Assembly: GCA_016713105.1 (NCBI GenBank)
Contig: JADJPS010000018.1
Coordinates: 248,001 to 312,000 of the forward strand
DNA: 64,000 nt
Direction: 5' to 3'
Source: Devosia sp.
GTDB taxonomy: Bacteria > Pseudomonadota > Alphaproteobacteria > Rhizobiales > Devosiaceae
Below, piece after piece: positions 1 through 9,826 of the stretch (position 1 is the stretch's first letter; each line of letters begins with the position of its first letter). Below the pieces are notes generated by a model. It searched no databases and was not told where the DNA came from. It saw nothing but the letters and a program-made list of their open reading frames with translations. Position numbers and translations under genes: made by a program.

Positions 1-2
1 CC

Positions 3-722
3 GCCCAGAAGCTGACCGATGCGGCCAGCGGCGCCTGGGGCAGCTTTGCCCCGATCCAGTTCTGGGAGTTCTACAAGACCATAGCCCAGAACGGCGGAGC
101 CATGTTCAACGCCGACAAGACCGAGGTGACGCTCGACTCCCCTGCCAATGTCGAGGCGCTGCAGTGGATGGTCGACAAGGTCGCCAGGTACCGGGTCACC
201 CCCTCCGACGCGGAGATGGCCGGCCAGGGCGACGGCGACCTGTTCAAGGCCGGCAGGATCGCGATGCTGCGCACCGGCATCTGGATGTTCGGCGACTTCT
301 CCGCCAACGCCAAATTCAACTGGGACATCGCGCTCGAGCCGGGCAACACCGCCAAGGCGCATCACTTCTTCGCCAACGGCGTCGCCGTTTCGGCGAACAG
401 CGCCAACCAGCAGGCGGCCTATGAGTGGCTGAAGTTCCTTACCTCCTCAAAGGAGGCCGTGGAGATCCGCATCAAGGCCGGCTGGGAGCTGCCGGCGGTG
501 ACCGATGCGAGTTACGTCCAAGGGTACCTCGACCAGCCGGCGCCGGAAAGCCGGGAGGTGGTGTTCCAGGCGCTCGACACCGCGGTGACACCCCCGGTGA
601 TCAACAACTGGAACCAGCTGACCGACATCGTCGGCAAGGAACTCGAGGCCGCCAAGCTCGGCCAGAAAACCCCGCAGCAGGCACTCTCCGACGCCGCCGC
701 GGCGGTCAGGCCGATTCTCTAG
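3..722 (+). CDS. Family 1 sugar-binding protein of an ABC transporter, 3' part
   Basis: The gene is cut by the window start; 239 C-terminal residues are visible. It resembles periplasmic carbohydrate-binding proteins of ABC importers (extracellular solute-binding family 1). The segment GDLFKAGRIAML followed by GIWMFGDF is the lobe-2 region that usually closes on the sugar. AYEWLKFLTSSKEA followed by a GWELPA turn is the usual C-terminal signature of the family. It ends with TAG at 720-722 just before a strong terminator, so it is the last gene of its transcription unit. The N-terminus and signal peptide lie outside the window and the substrate cannot be read from what remains. Confidence 0.85.
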   Translation, partial: AQKLTDAASGAWGSFAPIQFWEFYKTIAQNGGAMFNADKTEVTLDSPANVEALQWMVDKVARYRVTPSDAEMAGQGDGDLFKAGRIAMLRTGIWMFGDFSANAKFNWDIALEPGNTAKAHHFFANGVAVSANSANQQAAYEWLKFLTSSKEAVEIRIKAGWELPAVTDASYVQGYLDQPAPESREVVFQALDTAVTPPVINNWNQLTDIVGKELEAAKLGQKTPQQALSDAAAAVRPIL

Positions 723-741
723 AGTCTCCTCCCAGGGGGAC

Positions 742-775
742 GGCCGGGAGCCACATGGTTCCCGGCCATTCTTTT
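742..775 (+). terminator. Rho-independent terminator after sugar-binding gene
   Basis: An 11-bp stem with one G-T wobble (GGCCGGGAGCC pairing with GGTTCCCGGCC), loop ACAT, is followed by ATTCTTTT. It starts 20 bases after the stop codon of the binding protein. The downstream arm and T-run are then duplicated (see the repeat at 761-800). Confidence 0.8.
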
Positions 776-800
776 GGTAGCCCGGCCATTCTTTTCGTAG
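761..800 (+). repeat. 20-bp tandem duplication of terminator arm
   Basis: Positions 761-780 and 781-800 are identical at 19 of 20 positions (CCCGGCCATTCTTTT, then G or C, then GTAG). The repeat unit contains the descending arm and T-tract of the preceding terminator, so the ascending arm could pair with either copy. Confidence 0.9.
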
Positions 801-812
801 CAAGGACCAGCC

Positions 813-1455
813 ATGCTCACCGAAACCATCGCCCGCGAGGCTGCGCCCTGGCAGAGCCAGCCCTGGTTCTTCGAGCTCTACGCAGCACTGCTCGACGACC
901 CCGCCCGGTCCCGCGCGGCGATCGCCGCCTGCACGAAGGCCAGCGGCGACGTGGTCGAGCTGGCCCTTGCCCTGTTCCTTGCCGGCACCCACGCCGATCT
1001 CACCGGGGATCCGTCGCTGGTCCGCGACGCAACGGCGCTGGTCGACCCGGTGGCGGAGGCCCTCGGTCGCGAACTGTCCGCGACCGGCAATGCGCCCACC
1101 GACACCTGGTTTGTCGCGCTCCTGGCCGGCGCCCTGCGCCTCGCCAACCACGTGCTCGGCCGCGCCGATCTCACCCGGCTCGTCGCGCCCGCCAAGAACC
1201 ACGTCTATGCCCGCCACACCGGCGGCGGCACGCTGATGTCTTCGTCGGATCGCCAGAGCCTCGATTTCGACGTCCTGCTCGCCGCCGTCCCGTTCGGCCT
1301 GTTCGATGCCGAGGACCTCGTCATCGTCGATGCCGCCCGCAAGCTTGCCGAGCGCCGCGATATCACCCCTTTCCAGCAGCAGATGCTGGCATGGTACTAC
1401 GGTGAGCAGGGCAGCTACGCCCTGGCGCGCGACCTCGTTTCCGGGCGATGCGCCG
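813..1455 (+). CDS. Unknown helical segment, probably frameshifted N-terminal part of the following GH31 protein
   Basis: About 210 residues from ATG at 813 (GCAAGGACC just upstream) have real coding character in this frame up to about base 1440. After that the same frame reads arginine- and proline-rich shadow sequence until a stop at 2036. The next frame becomes coding exactly there. Removing one G from the GGG near 1442-1444 would join the two smoothly (ARDLVSG-DAPMAHIV). I therefore infer one gene of about 1038 residues with a one-base insertion, either a sequence error or a mutation. The segment is alpha-helical, rich in Ala and Leu, and I do not recognise its family. The alternative is a separate small gene that has lost its own stop codon. 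Confidence 0.55.
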
Positions 1456-3930
1456 ATGGCGCATATCGTGCGCGCGCGGCTGGGGCGCATCGGCCAGCTC
1501 GATGCCCGCTTCATCCGCCATCAGCCGGACGGCAACGGCAACCGCTACGAACCGCTCATCGAGGAACGCTTCCCCAAGCTCGTCACCGCGGCCGACGAGG
1601 TCCTGGTCAGGGCCATCGCGGCTCCGCTATCGGCAGACCAGCCGCTCGAGGCCGTGCTCGACGGCGAGAGCGTTGCCGGCCAGTTCTGCGGCACGCACTG
1701 GGAGTTCGTGCTGCCGGCCCACCCCGCTGGCGCCCGGCCCCGCTACCGCCTGCGCTTCCGCGACCATCCCGAGACAACGACGGCCGAGTTCGCCTACGAG
1801 GTCCTGGCCCGCAAACATGGTGGGCGCCTCGCCGTCGCGGGAGCGCGGGTCACCGTGTATCCGGGCGACGCAACCGATCTCGAGACGCTTCGCCTCGGCG
1901 ATGTCCTCGTCTCCGACGTCAGCTGGCTCGAGGACAGCACCGGCGCGATCCACGAGATCTCGCTGCGGCTCTCCCACCCGCCGGCGCGCATCTTCGGGCT
2001 GGGGGAGCGCTACAATGCGCTCGACCAGGCCGGTAACCGCGTCGACCAGTTCGTCTACAACCAGTACAAGAACCAGGGCCTCAGGACCTACATGCCGATG
2101 CCGGTGTTCTACACCGACCGCGGTTTCGGCCTGCACCTGGTGACCGACTCCTACTCCTGGTTTGATTTCCGCACCCCCGGCACGACGATCCTCGGCGTCG
2201 AGGCCGGCGAGCTCTCCCTGGAGTTCCTCTCCGGCAGCGTCAACCGGCAGGTCGCCCGCTTCATCGACACCACCGGCGAGCCGGAGAACGTGCCGCTCTG
2301 GGCGCTCGGGCCGTGGATGAGTTCCAACAACTGGGACAGCGATGCCGAGGTGCGCCGGCAGGTGGCGCTGACCCGCGCGCACGACATTCCGGCAACGGTG
2401 CTGGTCATCGAGGCCTGGAGCGACGAAGCCACCTTCTACATCTTCAACGACGCCGAGTACGACCCCCGACCCGGCACGGAGGCGTTCGCCTACGCCGACT
2501 TCCGCTTTCCCGAATGGGGCCGCTGGCCGGATCCCCGGGCCCTCGTCGAGCATCTGCACGCCAGCGACCTCAGGCTGATCCTGTGGCAGATCCCGGTGAT
2601 CAAGCAGACCGCGGCGCTCCGCCACGCCCAGAATCAACGCGACGAGGAGCACTTCATCGCCCGCGGCTTCGGGGTGCGCCATCCGGATGGCCGCCCCCTG
2701 CGCCTGCCGGAGGGCTGGTTCAAGGACAGTCTCCTCGTGGATTTCACCAATCCCGACGGCGTCGCCTGGTGGCTGGACAGGCGGCGCTACCTCGTCGACG
2801 AACTGCACATTGACGGCTTCAAGACCGATGGCGGCGAGATGGTCTGGGGCAAGGACCTGGTCTTCGCCGATGGCAGCAACGGCCTCGTCAACCGCAACCG
2901 CTACCCGCGCGACTACATCTCCGCCTACTACCGGCTGGCGCAGCGCAACGGCGGCATCTGCTTCTCACGCGCCGGCTATACGGGGGCGCAGACATTCCCG
3001 GCGCACTGGGCAGGCGACGAGCGCTCGACCTGGGATGCCTTCAAGCGCAGCCTGCTCGCCGGCCTATCGGCCGGAATGTCTGGCGTCATCTTCTGGGGCT
3101 GGGACTTCGCCGGCTTCTCGGGCGAGGTTCCGGGCGCCGAACTCTACATCCGTGGCGCCCAGCTGGCCTGCTTCTGCCCCATCATGCAGTACCACGCCGA
3201 GAGCAAGGCCGAATTCAACCAGGACCGCACCCCGTGGAACATCGCCGAACGCTCCGGCGATCCCCGCGCGCTCACGTTCTATGCGTTCTTCGCCCGCCTG
3301 CGCATGCAGCTCTTGCCATACATCGAGCGCGAAGCCGCCCACTGCGTCGCCGCCCGCACGCCGCTGATGCGCGCCATGCTGCTCGACCATGAGGACGACC
3401 CCGCCGCCGTACCGCTGTGGGACCAGTACATGTTCGGCCGCGACCTGCTGGTCGCCCCGGTGATCGAGGAGGGCGCCGCGAGCCGCACCGTCTACCTGCC
3501 GCATGGCCGCTGGTGGCACCTGTTCGAGGAGCGCTGGTACGAGGGCGGCCGGACCGTCACCGCCGCAACGCCGCTGCACCACATCCCGGTCTTTCTCCGC
3601 GCCGGCGCCGTCCTGCCGCTCGCCTGCCACCACGATGCACGTCTGGGCGCCAGCATGCCTTCCGATCCGGAGGCCGCGAAGCCTCGCGTCCTCCTCGTCA
3701 CCCGCTTTGTCGGTCGAACCGAGCAGGCAGGCCTGCAACTCGAATGCGACGGCACGACCCTGCTCGTATCGACCCGTGCGTCCACTGTCCGACCGCTGAC
3801 CCTCGTCCTGCTCGATCCGTTCGAGGCCATCGTGGTCGACGGTCGTCGGTGCAGCCCGCAATTCCAGGTCCTCCACGGCATCGAACTGCCATCGGTATCA
3901 CTGGGCGGACTTGCAGGACGCGGGGTCTAG
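1456..3930 (+). CDS. Glycoside hydrolase family 31 (alpha-glucosidase/alpha-xylosidase-like)
   Basis: The protein has 824 residues from ATG 1456, though the true start may be 813 (see preceding feature). Residues 1-270 form a beta-rich N-terminal domain including GLGERYNALDQAG, typical of GH31. Residues 280-680 form the TIM barrel. The nucleophile is Asp458 in FKTDGGE, and the acid/base Asp is in HWAGDERSTW; a C-terminal beta domain follows (MFGRDLLVAPV). GH31 enzymes cleave terminal alpha-linked glucose or xylose with retention. No signal peptide is visible, so it probably acts in the cytoplasm on oligosaccharides imported by the upstream transporter. No ribosome binding site precedes 1456, which favours the fused-gene reading. 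The gene ends one base before a convergent gene. Confidence 0.85.
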   Translation: MAHIVRARLGRIGQLDARFIRHQPDGNGNRYEPLIEERFPKLVTAADEVLVRAIAAPLSADQPLEAVLDGESVAGQFCGTHWEFVLPAHPAGARPRYRLRFRDHPETTTAEFAYEVLARKHGGRLAVAGARVTVYPGDATDLETLRLGDVLVSDVSWLEDSTGAIHEISLRLSHPPARIFGLGERYNALDQAGNRVDQFVYNQYKNQGLRTYMPMPVFYTDRGFGLHLVTDSYSWFDFRTPGTTILGVEAGELSLEFLSGSVNRQVARFIDTTGEPENVPLWALGPWMSSNNWDSDAEVRRQVALTRAHDIPATVLVIEAWSDEATFYIFNDAEYDPRPGTEAFAYADFRFPEWGRWPDPRALVEHLHASDLRLILWQIPVIKQTAALRHAQNQRDEEHFIARGFGVRHPDGRPLRLPEGWFKDSLLVDFTNPDGVAWWLDRRRYLVDELHIDGFKTDGGEMVWGKDLVFADGSNGLVNRNRYPRDYISAYYRLAQRNGGICFSRAGYTGAQTFPAHWAGDERSTWDAFKRSLLAGLSAGMSGVIFWGWDFAGFSGEVPGAELYIRGAQLACFCPIMQYHAESKAEFNQDRTPWNIAERSGDPRALTFYAFFARLRMQLLPYIEREAAHCVAARTPLMRAMLLDHEDDPAAVPLWDQYMFGRDLLVAPVIEEGAASRTVYLPHGRWWHLFEERWYEGGRTVTAATPLHHIPVFLRAGAVLPLACHHDARLGASMPSDPEAAKPRVLLVTRFVGRTEQAGLQLECDGTTLLVSTRASTVRPLTLVLLDPFEAIVVDGRRCSPQFQVLHGIELPSVSLGGLAGRGV

Positions 3931-3931
3931 T

Positions 3932-4168
3932 CTAGCTGCCCTGCCCTGCGGTATCGAGCAGCCGCGCCACGTCGCGCACCGAGGTGATCGAGGCGATTTC
4001 GTCGGCCGTGAGACTGCGCCCGAGTGCGGCCTCGATGCCGAGCATCAGCCGCATGTGGGCGAGGCTGTCCCAGGCCGTCAACGTGATCATGTCGTCGGTG
4101 ATCTCGACGGCCTCCTGCTGACCGAGGGCCTCGGCAACGATCGCGCAGGCCCCGGCCTCAGGGTGCAT
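3932..4168 (-). CDS. Acyl carrier protein
   Basis: This 78-residue protein has a single carrier-protein domain. Ser35 in WDSLAHMRL is the expected 4'-phosphopantetheine attachment site, followed by the helix II/III pattern LGIEAALGRSLTADEIASITSVRDV. It would carry acyl groups for the neighbouring ligase and ketosynthase. ATG at 4168 lies 11 bases inside the upstream acetyltransferase gene, and that gene overlaps the acyl ligase, so the three are translationally coupled. The length is normal for an ACP. It is not the housekeeping AcpP by context, since no fab genes are adjacent. Confidence 0.88.
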   Translation of the reverse strand: MHPEAGACAIVAEALGQQEAVEITDDMITLTAWDSLAHMRLMLGIEAALGRSLTADEIASITSVRDVARLLDTAGQGS

Positions 4169-4757
4169 TGCTTCCGTCCGACAGCGGCGACGCCAGCCAC
4201 CGGGCCTTGGTCATCTCGAAATCCAGAACGTCGATCGGCGTGCCCGTCACCGGGTTGCGTCGCGCCGCGAGCCGCGTTCCCACGTGGTCGTAGCCGAGCC
4301 GGCGGTAGTTGAACACCGAGGCCGAATTCCGTGCCTGGCACGAGCCGATGAAGCGATCGATTTCGGCATGCGTGAAGAAGTGCGTCATCAGCCGCGCCCG
4401 CACCTCCAGCACGACACCGGCACCCCACCAGTCCCGATTGGCGACCGCCACCGTGTTGCGGGCCCGCCGTTCTGCAAGCAGGCGGACGGCATGCATGCCG
4501 ACCGGGACGCCGGTCGACTTCGGCACGATGGCGAAGGCAAAGCGGTCGACATTGTTGGGGATCGGGGCGCGCCTGATCCACTGCAGCGCCGTCAGCGGCA
4601 CCGGCGAGGTCAGCACGCCCATCAGGATCTCGGGGTCGTGGCGCCAGGGCAGCATCAGGCGGATGGCGGACATCACCCCGAGCGGTTCGAGGATGAAGTG
4701 CTCGGTCTCGAGCCGCTGCGCCAGCTGGCGGTTTGCCGGCTTGAAGACGATCTTCAT
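4158..4757 (-). CDS. GNAT-family N-acetyltransferase (RimJ/RimL type)
   Basis: This is a 199-residue protein beginning MKIVFKPANR. The central ANRDWWGAGV segment and the C-terminal half (IDRFIGSCQARNSASVFNYRRLGYDHVGT) match the acetyl-CoA or acyl-CoA binding core of RimJ/RimL-like GNATs, with the characteristic N-x-x-S...LGY ending. ATG at 4757 overlaps the stop of the ligase gene (ATGA), which fixes the start; the longer open frame upstream lies inside the ligase. Between a ligase and an ACP it may transfer an acyl or acetyl group onto an amine of the product. The substrate is unknown. Confidence 0.82.
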   Translation of the reverse strand: MKIVFKPANRQLAQRLETEHFILEPLGVMSAIRLMLPWRHDPEILMGVLTSPVPLTALQWIRRAPIPNNVDRFAFAIVPKSTGVPVGMHAVRLLAERRARNTVAVANRDWWGAGVVLEVRARLMTHFFTHAEIDRFIGSCQARNSASVFNYRRLGYDHVGTRLAARRNPVTGTPIDVLDFEMTKARWLASPLSDGSNAP

Positions 4758-6226
4758 CCGGCAGCCTCGGCGACACGCCGCACCTCGGCCCGCACGATCT
4801 TGCCGCGATCGTTGCGCGGTATGGCGTCGAGCTGCGTCAGCCGCGTCGGGATCGCATCGGCCCGTGCGTGCTCGCGGCACCAGGCCTTGATCGCCTCGGG
4901 TTCGAACCGCGCACCCGGCCTGAGCACGATCGCCGCAGCGACGGCCTCGCCGGCCACAACGTCGGGAATCCCGAAGGCGCAGGCTTCGGCGATGTCGGGA
5001 TGTCGTTCCAGCAGCATGTCGACCTCCTCGGCCTGCACCTTGATGCCGCCGCGATTGATCTCGGTCTTGATCCGTCCCACCAGTACCAGTTCGCCGCCCG
5101 CCGACAACTCGCCGATGTCACCGGTTCGGAACCAGCCGTCGGTAAATGCCTCCACATCGAGGTCGGGCCGCTGCCAGTATCCCTGCATGATCGATGGGGT
5201 GATGACGAGGACCTCGCCTCGTCCCTCCGAAGCGACCCTCCCACCGTCGAGCAGGACGGCAAGCCGGCCGCCCCAGGCGCGACCGACATAGCCGTCGCGT
5301 TCGACGGCCTCGGCGAGAGGTCCGCCGCCGATCCAGTTGGCCGTCTCGGTCATCCCGAACAGGTTGAAGACTTCCCTCGTTCCGGCCCAGTCCGCGATCT
5401 GGCGCCAGAGCGCCACCGACAGCGGGGCGGAGCCGACCTGCACCCGCCGCAGCGGGTGCGCCGGCCGGCCGGCAAGCCGCAGCGCCAGCTTCCAGAACGA
5501 GGGCACCGAACTCATGAAGCCGATCCCGAGCCGGTCGATCAGGGGGCCCAGCCCGCGCAACTCGGCCATGTCCGGTCCCGGCAGCAGGTGCACGGTGCCG
5601 CCCGCGAGAAGCGGCGTCAGCACATTGCCGATCAGCCCGTGGCCGAAGAACACCGGCAGCACGCACAGTGCGCTGTCCAGCACCGGCGCCCCGATCTCGG
5701 CGATGTTGAGGGCAATCCGCGCCATCAGGCTGCGTTGCGTGTGGACGATCCCCTTGGGCCGGCCGGTCGTGCCCGAGGTCATGAGGATCAGCGCCGGGGC
5801 ATCGAGCCCGAGCGGCCTGGCCACCGCCTCCGGCATTGGCCCGCCGTCCGGCAGCGCGGCCCTGCAGGCACCCGTCCAGTGCCGGGCACCGGTCGCCGCG
5901 ATGACATTGGCCTGCTCGTCCGCTGCCAGCGACGGATTGACCGCAACGGCGACGAGCCCGGCCGACCACGCAGCGAGTATCGCGACCACCGCGTCCAGCG
6001 GTTCCGCATCCCCCACCACGATGCGTTCGCCAGACGCCAGCCCCAGGCCGCTGAACTCGCGTGCACGCTGCGCTACCGCGGCACGGATCTGCGAGGCATC
6101 GAGGCTGACGCCGGTGCGTACCGAATGGAGCCGCGCCGCATCGGGCAGCAGGGCAAGGAACGGGGTGGGGGAAGGCTGCACTTCGAGGATGGCTCCGTTC
6201 ACGACGCGCTTTCTTCCCCACGACAC
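4754..6226 (-). CDS. AMP-dependent acyl-CoA/acyl-ACP ligase (ANL superfamily)
   Basis: The protein has 490 residues from GTG 6226. A second GTG at 6202 follows a purine-rich GGGGAAG and may be the true start. ANL core motifs are all present: TSGTTGRPKG (about 150-159), GMTETAN (291-297), DGWFRTGD (363-370), GRIKTEINRGG (384-394) and the catalytic Lys476 in RNDRGK. It activates a carboxylic acid as acyl-AMP and transfers it to CoA or, given the gene two steps downstream, to the ACP. It forms an operon with the GNAT and ACP genes by 4- and 11-base overlaps. OleC-type beta-lactone synthetase is an alternative but is usually longer. Confidence 0.88.
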   Translation of the reverse strand: MSWGRKRVVNGAILEVQPSPTPFLALLPDAARLHSVRTGVSLDASQIRAAVAQRAREFSGLGLASGERIVVGDAEPLDAVVAILAAWSAGLVAVAVNPSLAADEQANVIAATGARHWTGACRAALPDGGPMPEAVARPLGLDAPALILMTSGTTGRPKGIVHTQRSLMARIALNIAEIGAPVLDSALCVLPVFFGHGLIGNVLTPLLAGGTVHLLPGPDMAELRGLGPLIDRLGIGFMSSVPSFWKLALRLAGRPAHPLRRVQVGSAPLSVALWRQIADWAGTREVFNLFGMTETANWIGGGPLAEAVERDGYVGRAWGGRLAVLLDGGRVASEGRGEVLVITPSIMQGYWQRPDLDVEAFTDGWFRTGDIGELSAGGELVLVGRIKTEINRGGIKVQAEEVDMLLERHPDIAEACAFGIPDVVAGEAVAAAIVLRPGARFEPEAIKAWCREHARADAIPTRLTQLDAIPRNDRGKIVRAEVRRVAEAAG

Positions 6227-6275
6227 CTCAGCGCCGATGAACGCGACGTGAACCGGATGCGCGCAGTGCTGCCGT

Positions 6276-7461
6276 TCAGCGCGGCCGCACCAGCGTGCCC
6301 TCGGCGATCTGGTCGTTGGGATGCAGGATCACCACATCGCCGACGGCAACCCCGCTCGTTGCCTCAGCCCACTGCGCGGTCCGCCCGCCAATCGTAACCG
6401 GGCGCAGCGCCGCCCTGTCCCCGGCCAGCACGAACACGCTCCACTCGTTGTTGACCCGGAACAGCGCCGCCGCCGGGAGCAGCGTGACACCGGTCATGTG
6501 CTCCGCCTCGATCTGAACGAACACCCGGTAGAGATGCCCAAGTCCCTCGCGGCTCGACGGCGGCCCGGTCAGTTGCAGGTGCACCGGCACCCGCTGTTCC
6601 TCGACACCGAGCGCCGACACCTTGGTGAAGCCGGTCGGCTCGATGCGATCCACCCTGGCGTCCAGCACCCCCCCCGCCCCAGCCGCTGATCGCCGCCATC
6701 GCACCTTCCTTGATGCGCACCGCGTCGGCAGAAAGCAGGTCGACCACCACCTCGAGCGCGCCGGGTTCGCCAATCTCCATCAGCGGCGTGCCTGCCGGCA
6801 GGCTGCGGCCGTTTTCGTTGGCGATGCTCAGCACCTGGCCCGCCATCGGTGCCATGACGTCGCGACGCGACGCCAGTTGAACCTTCGTGCCGTTCGAGGC
6901 CAGCCGTGCTTCCGCCTGTTCCAGCTGGTGCTTCCGCATCGCCAGGGCCGCCCGGGCACTGACCTGCAGCGCCTCGCGCCGCGTCAGTTCCAGCTGTACC
7001 TGCTGCAGGGCCTGTGCCGTGGTGACGCCCTTCTCGAGCAGGCTCTCCTTGCGTGCCGCCTCCCCGCGCCAGTAGGCGAGTTCGGACTCCGCCATATTGT
7101 ACTCCGATTGCGCCGCCAGCACCGCTTCCTCGGCCGCACCGACCGCGGAGGTGGCCTCGGCGCGCGACACCGGATCGAGCAGCGCGCTCTCGACCGGCAG
7201 TATCGAGGCCACCACTTCGCCGGCGGCCACCTGGTCCCCGACCTTGACCGGCAGGCGCAGCAGTTCGCCTCCGACCGGCATCGACAGCCTCGCCACGTTG
7301 CGCATCCTGGCCAGCCCCTCGTCCTCGACGGTGATGACGAGGTCGCCGGTCCCGACCGTGGCGGTCTCGACCGACAGCGGCCTGGGCGTGAAGGCCCACC
7401 ACAGCCCTGCAACCGCGGCAACTGCGACAATCCCGATGATGGCGATGCGACCCCACGTCAT
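6276..7461 (-). CDS. HlyD/MacA-type periplasmic adaptor, frameshifted as read
   Basis: The gene begins MTWGRIAI with one membrane anchor (residues 5-25). A lipoyl-like segment (GELLRLPVKVGDQVAAGEVVA), a long helical hairpin (SEYNMAESELAYWRG to LEQAEARLAS) and a second lipoyl/beta-barrel half follow, the layout of membrane fusion proteins of tripartite exporters. After ISGW the frame is lost inside a run of eight C at 6667-6674. The following frame continues the same family (VLDARVDRIEPTGFTK...GVAVGDVVILHP) to a stop at 6276. One base in the homopolymer restores about 395 residues. It lies 2 bases after the permease gene, so it is the third part of that exporter. Confidence 0.82.
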
Positions 7462-7463
7462 GG

Positions 7464-9826
7464 TCAGTCCCTTGTCTTCAACACAGCGATCATGTCCAGC
7501 CGGGTCACCCGGCGCTGGACGAGGTAGGCGGAGAAGGCGGCCGCACCGAGTACGATCAGTCCGGCCGTCGCATAGGTCGAGCGCTCGATGATCAGGGGGA
7601 TGCGGAACAGTTCGCTCTGGAACCCCTCGGTGACGGCCACGGCAAGGCCGTAGCCGCCGAGCCACCCCGCCGGGATGGCAATCAGCACCAGCACCGTCAG
7701 TTCCCCGAGCAGGATGACCGAGACCTCCCCGAGTGTGAAGCCGAGCACCCTGAGACTGGCCAGTTCCCGCGCCCGTTCACTGAGCTGGATCCGCATCGCA
7801 TTGTAGACAACCCCGAACACGATCAGGCAGGCCATGATCGAGTAGATGGCGCGCGACTGCCCGATATTCTCGCCGATGGTCTCGCGAAACCGCTCGACCG
7901 TGCGGCGCTCGAGCGTCATGCCGGCAACGGCAGGCATGGCCTTGACCGCCGCGAACAATTGCGGCCACTCGCTATCGTCAACCATCAGCGATACGCCATT
8001 GGCGACGGGCGCCTCGCCCAGCAGCCGGTTGAGCTCGCCCAGTTCCATGTAGGCCCCAAGCCCCACGAACTGCTGCACGATCTGCGACACGGTCTCGGTG
8101 AGCACGCGCCCGGTGCCATCCATCAGTTCGATCTCGACGCTGTCGCCAACCCTCACGTCGAGCAGCCGCGCCATCATCTGCGAGAGCATCAGCCCCCGGT
8201 CGGGAAGGATGACGGGGTTGAGGTCGAGATCCACTACCCGGCTCAGGTCGGTGGCGGCCGGCTTGCCGACGACCGCCGAGCGCTTCGAGTGGAGACCGTT
8301 CCGCAGCACCACCGCGACGCTGCGCGACGGCTCCGCTGCCATCACGCCGGGCAGCCGGCGCACCGTCTCGAGCCCGCTCTCGCCCACCGGTCGAGCCAGG
8401 ATCAGGCTGGCCTGCTGCCGCTCCGACTTGAAGAAGGTCGCATCGATCATGAAGTCGATCGAGTCCTCGGCAAACAGCCCCGCGACCAGCAATGCCGCCG
8501 CGAGCGCCATCCCCAGCGTGGTCAGCGCCGAGCGCAGCGGCCGCCGCAGGATGTTGCGCAGCGCCATGGTCAGCGCCATCGGCAGCAGGCGCATCAGGCC
8601 GATCGTATCGAGCACCGAGCGCATGTAGACGGGCGGGACCGGCGGCGCCATCGCGACCGCGGCCGGCAGCCGCACCGTCGAGGCGACGGCCTGCGCGCTG
8701 CCCAGGCCTGCGGCCACCAGCGCTGCCAGCCCTGAAATCGCGAAGACGTCGGGGCGTTCGTCGAACAGCAGGAACGGGAACTTGTAGAACTCGGCATAGA
8801 GCGCGGCCATCTGCCGGCCGAGCCAGACTCCGACGCCCCAGCCGATCAGTACCCCGATGGCGACGATGAGCAGGGAGAGCTTGATGTAGTGCCAGGCGAT
8901 GCTGGCGGACCCGTAGCCGAGCGCCTTGAACAGCCCGATCTGCTCGCGCTCGAGCTGCACCAGCCGTCCCAGCGTCATGTTGACGAGGAACGCCGCGACG
9001 CCGAGGAAGATCGGCGGCAGCACGTAGCTCATCGCCTCCAGCTGCGTCAGCTCCGAACTGAGGAACTGGTGCGAGATCTGCTGGCTGCGGCCATAGGCGC
9101 CGGACCCGCCATAGGGCTTGAGCAGCTCGTCTATCGCCGCGATCACCCGGGCCTCGTCCGCACCGCGCATCAGCCTCAGGCTCAGCGCATTGACGTCGCT
9201 GCGCATCCCGTAGATTGCGGCCAGCTCGGCGCGCGGCATCCAGATCACGCCGAATCGCCTGTCGTCGGGCATCATGTCGCCCGGCCCGATGGAATAGACG
9301 TATTCGGGCGACAGCACGATGCCGGTGACGGTCAGCCGCTGCGCCGCCCCGTTCATGATGGCGGTCAGCTTGCCGCCAGGCCCCAGCCGCTGCGCCTCGG
9401 CGAACGGCTGGAGATCACCACCTCATTGTCGTGGCTCAGTTCGGGAAAGCGCCCCTCGACAAGGTGCAGGTCGTTCAACTGCGCCCGCCCGATGTCCGGG
9501 ATCGACAGCACGAGGCCGTTGGCCGGTTCGTCCATCCCGGCAATGTCGAGGATCACCCGGCGTTCGATCCGTCCCTCGACCGTCGCCACGCCGCCGATCG
9601 CGGCGACCTGCTCGATCACCCGTGCCGGAATCCGGGTCGCGGTGGCGAACACGTCTGCAAAGCGATATCGCTCATAGTAGGCCTGCTGCGTTTCCCCCAG
9701 CGAGCGCAGGGTTCCGACCCCGAGCAGCAATGTCATCACCCCGGCGGCCGCGACCAGCGCAATGGCCAGGCCTTGCGCCCAGAGCCGCCCCAGGTCCCGC
9801 ACCAGCTTGAGGTCGAGCGCCCTCAC
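7464..9826 (-). CDS. FtsX/MacB-type ABC exporter permease, frameshifted as read
   Basis: GTG at 9826 overlaps the ATPase stop (GTGA). The first 140 residues include one membrane helix (LAIALVAAAGVMTLLLGVGTL) and a MacB-like periplasmic domain. The frame is lost near 9405: EVVISS in one frame continues as PFAEAQRLGPGGK in another, explained by one missing C. After repair the protein has about 787 residues and two FtsX domains with eight or more helices, for example VLPPIFLGVAAFLVN and YSIMACLIVFGVVYNA. This size matches YbbP-like permeases with duplicated FtsX domains. With its ATPase and HlyD partner it should move a hydrophobic or lipid-like molecule out of the inner membrane. Confidence 0.82.

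Noticed and set aside
447..1514. Long antisense open frame (355 codons)
   Set aside because: It overlaps clearly coding genes on the other strand, has shadow composition rich in Arg, Gly and His, and no recognisable domain. Many similar antisense frames exist because of the high GC.
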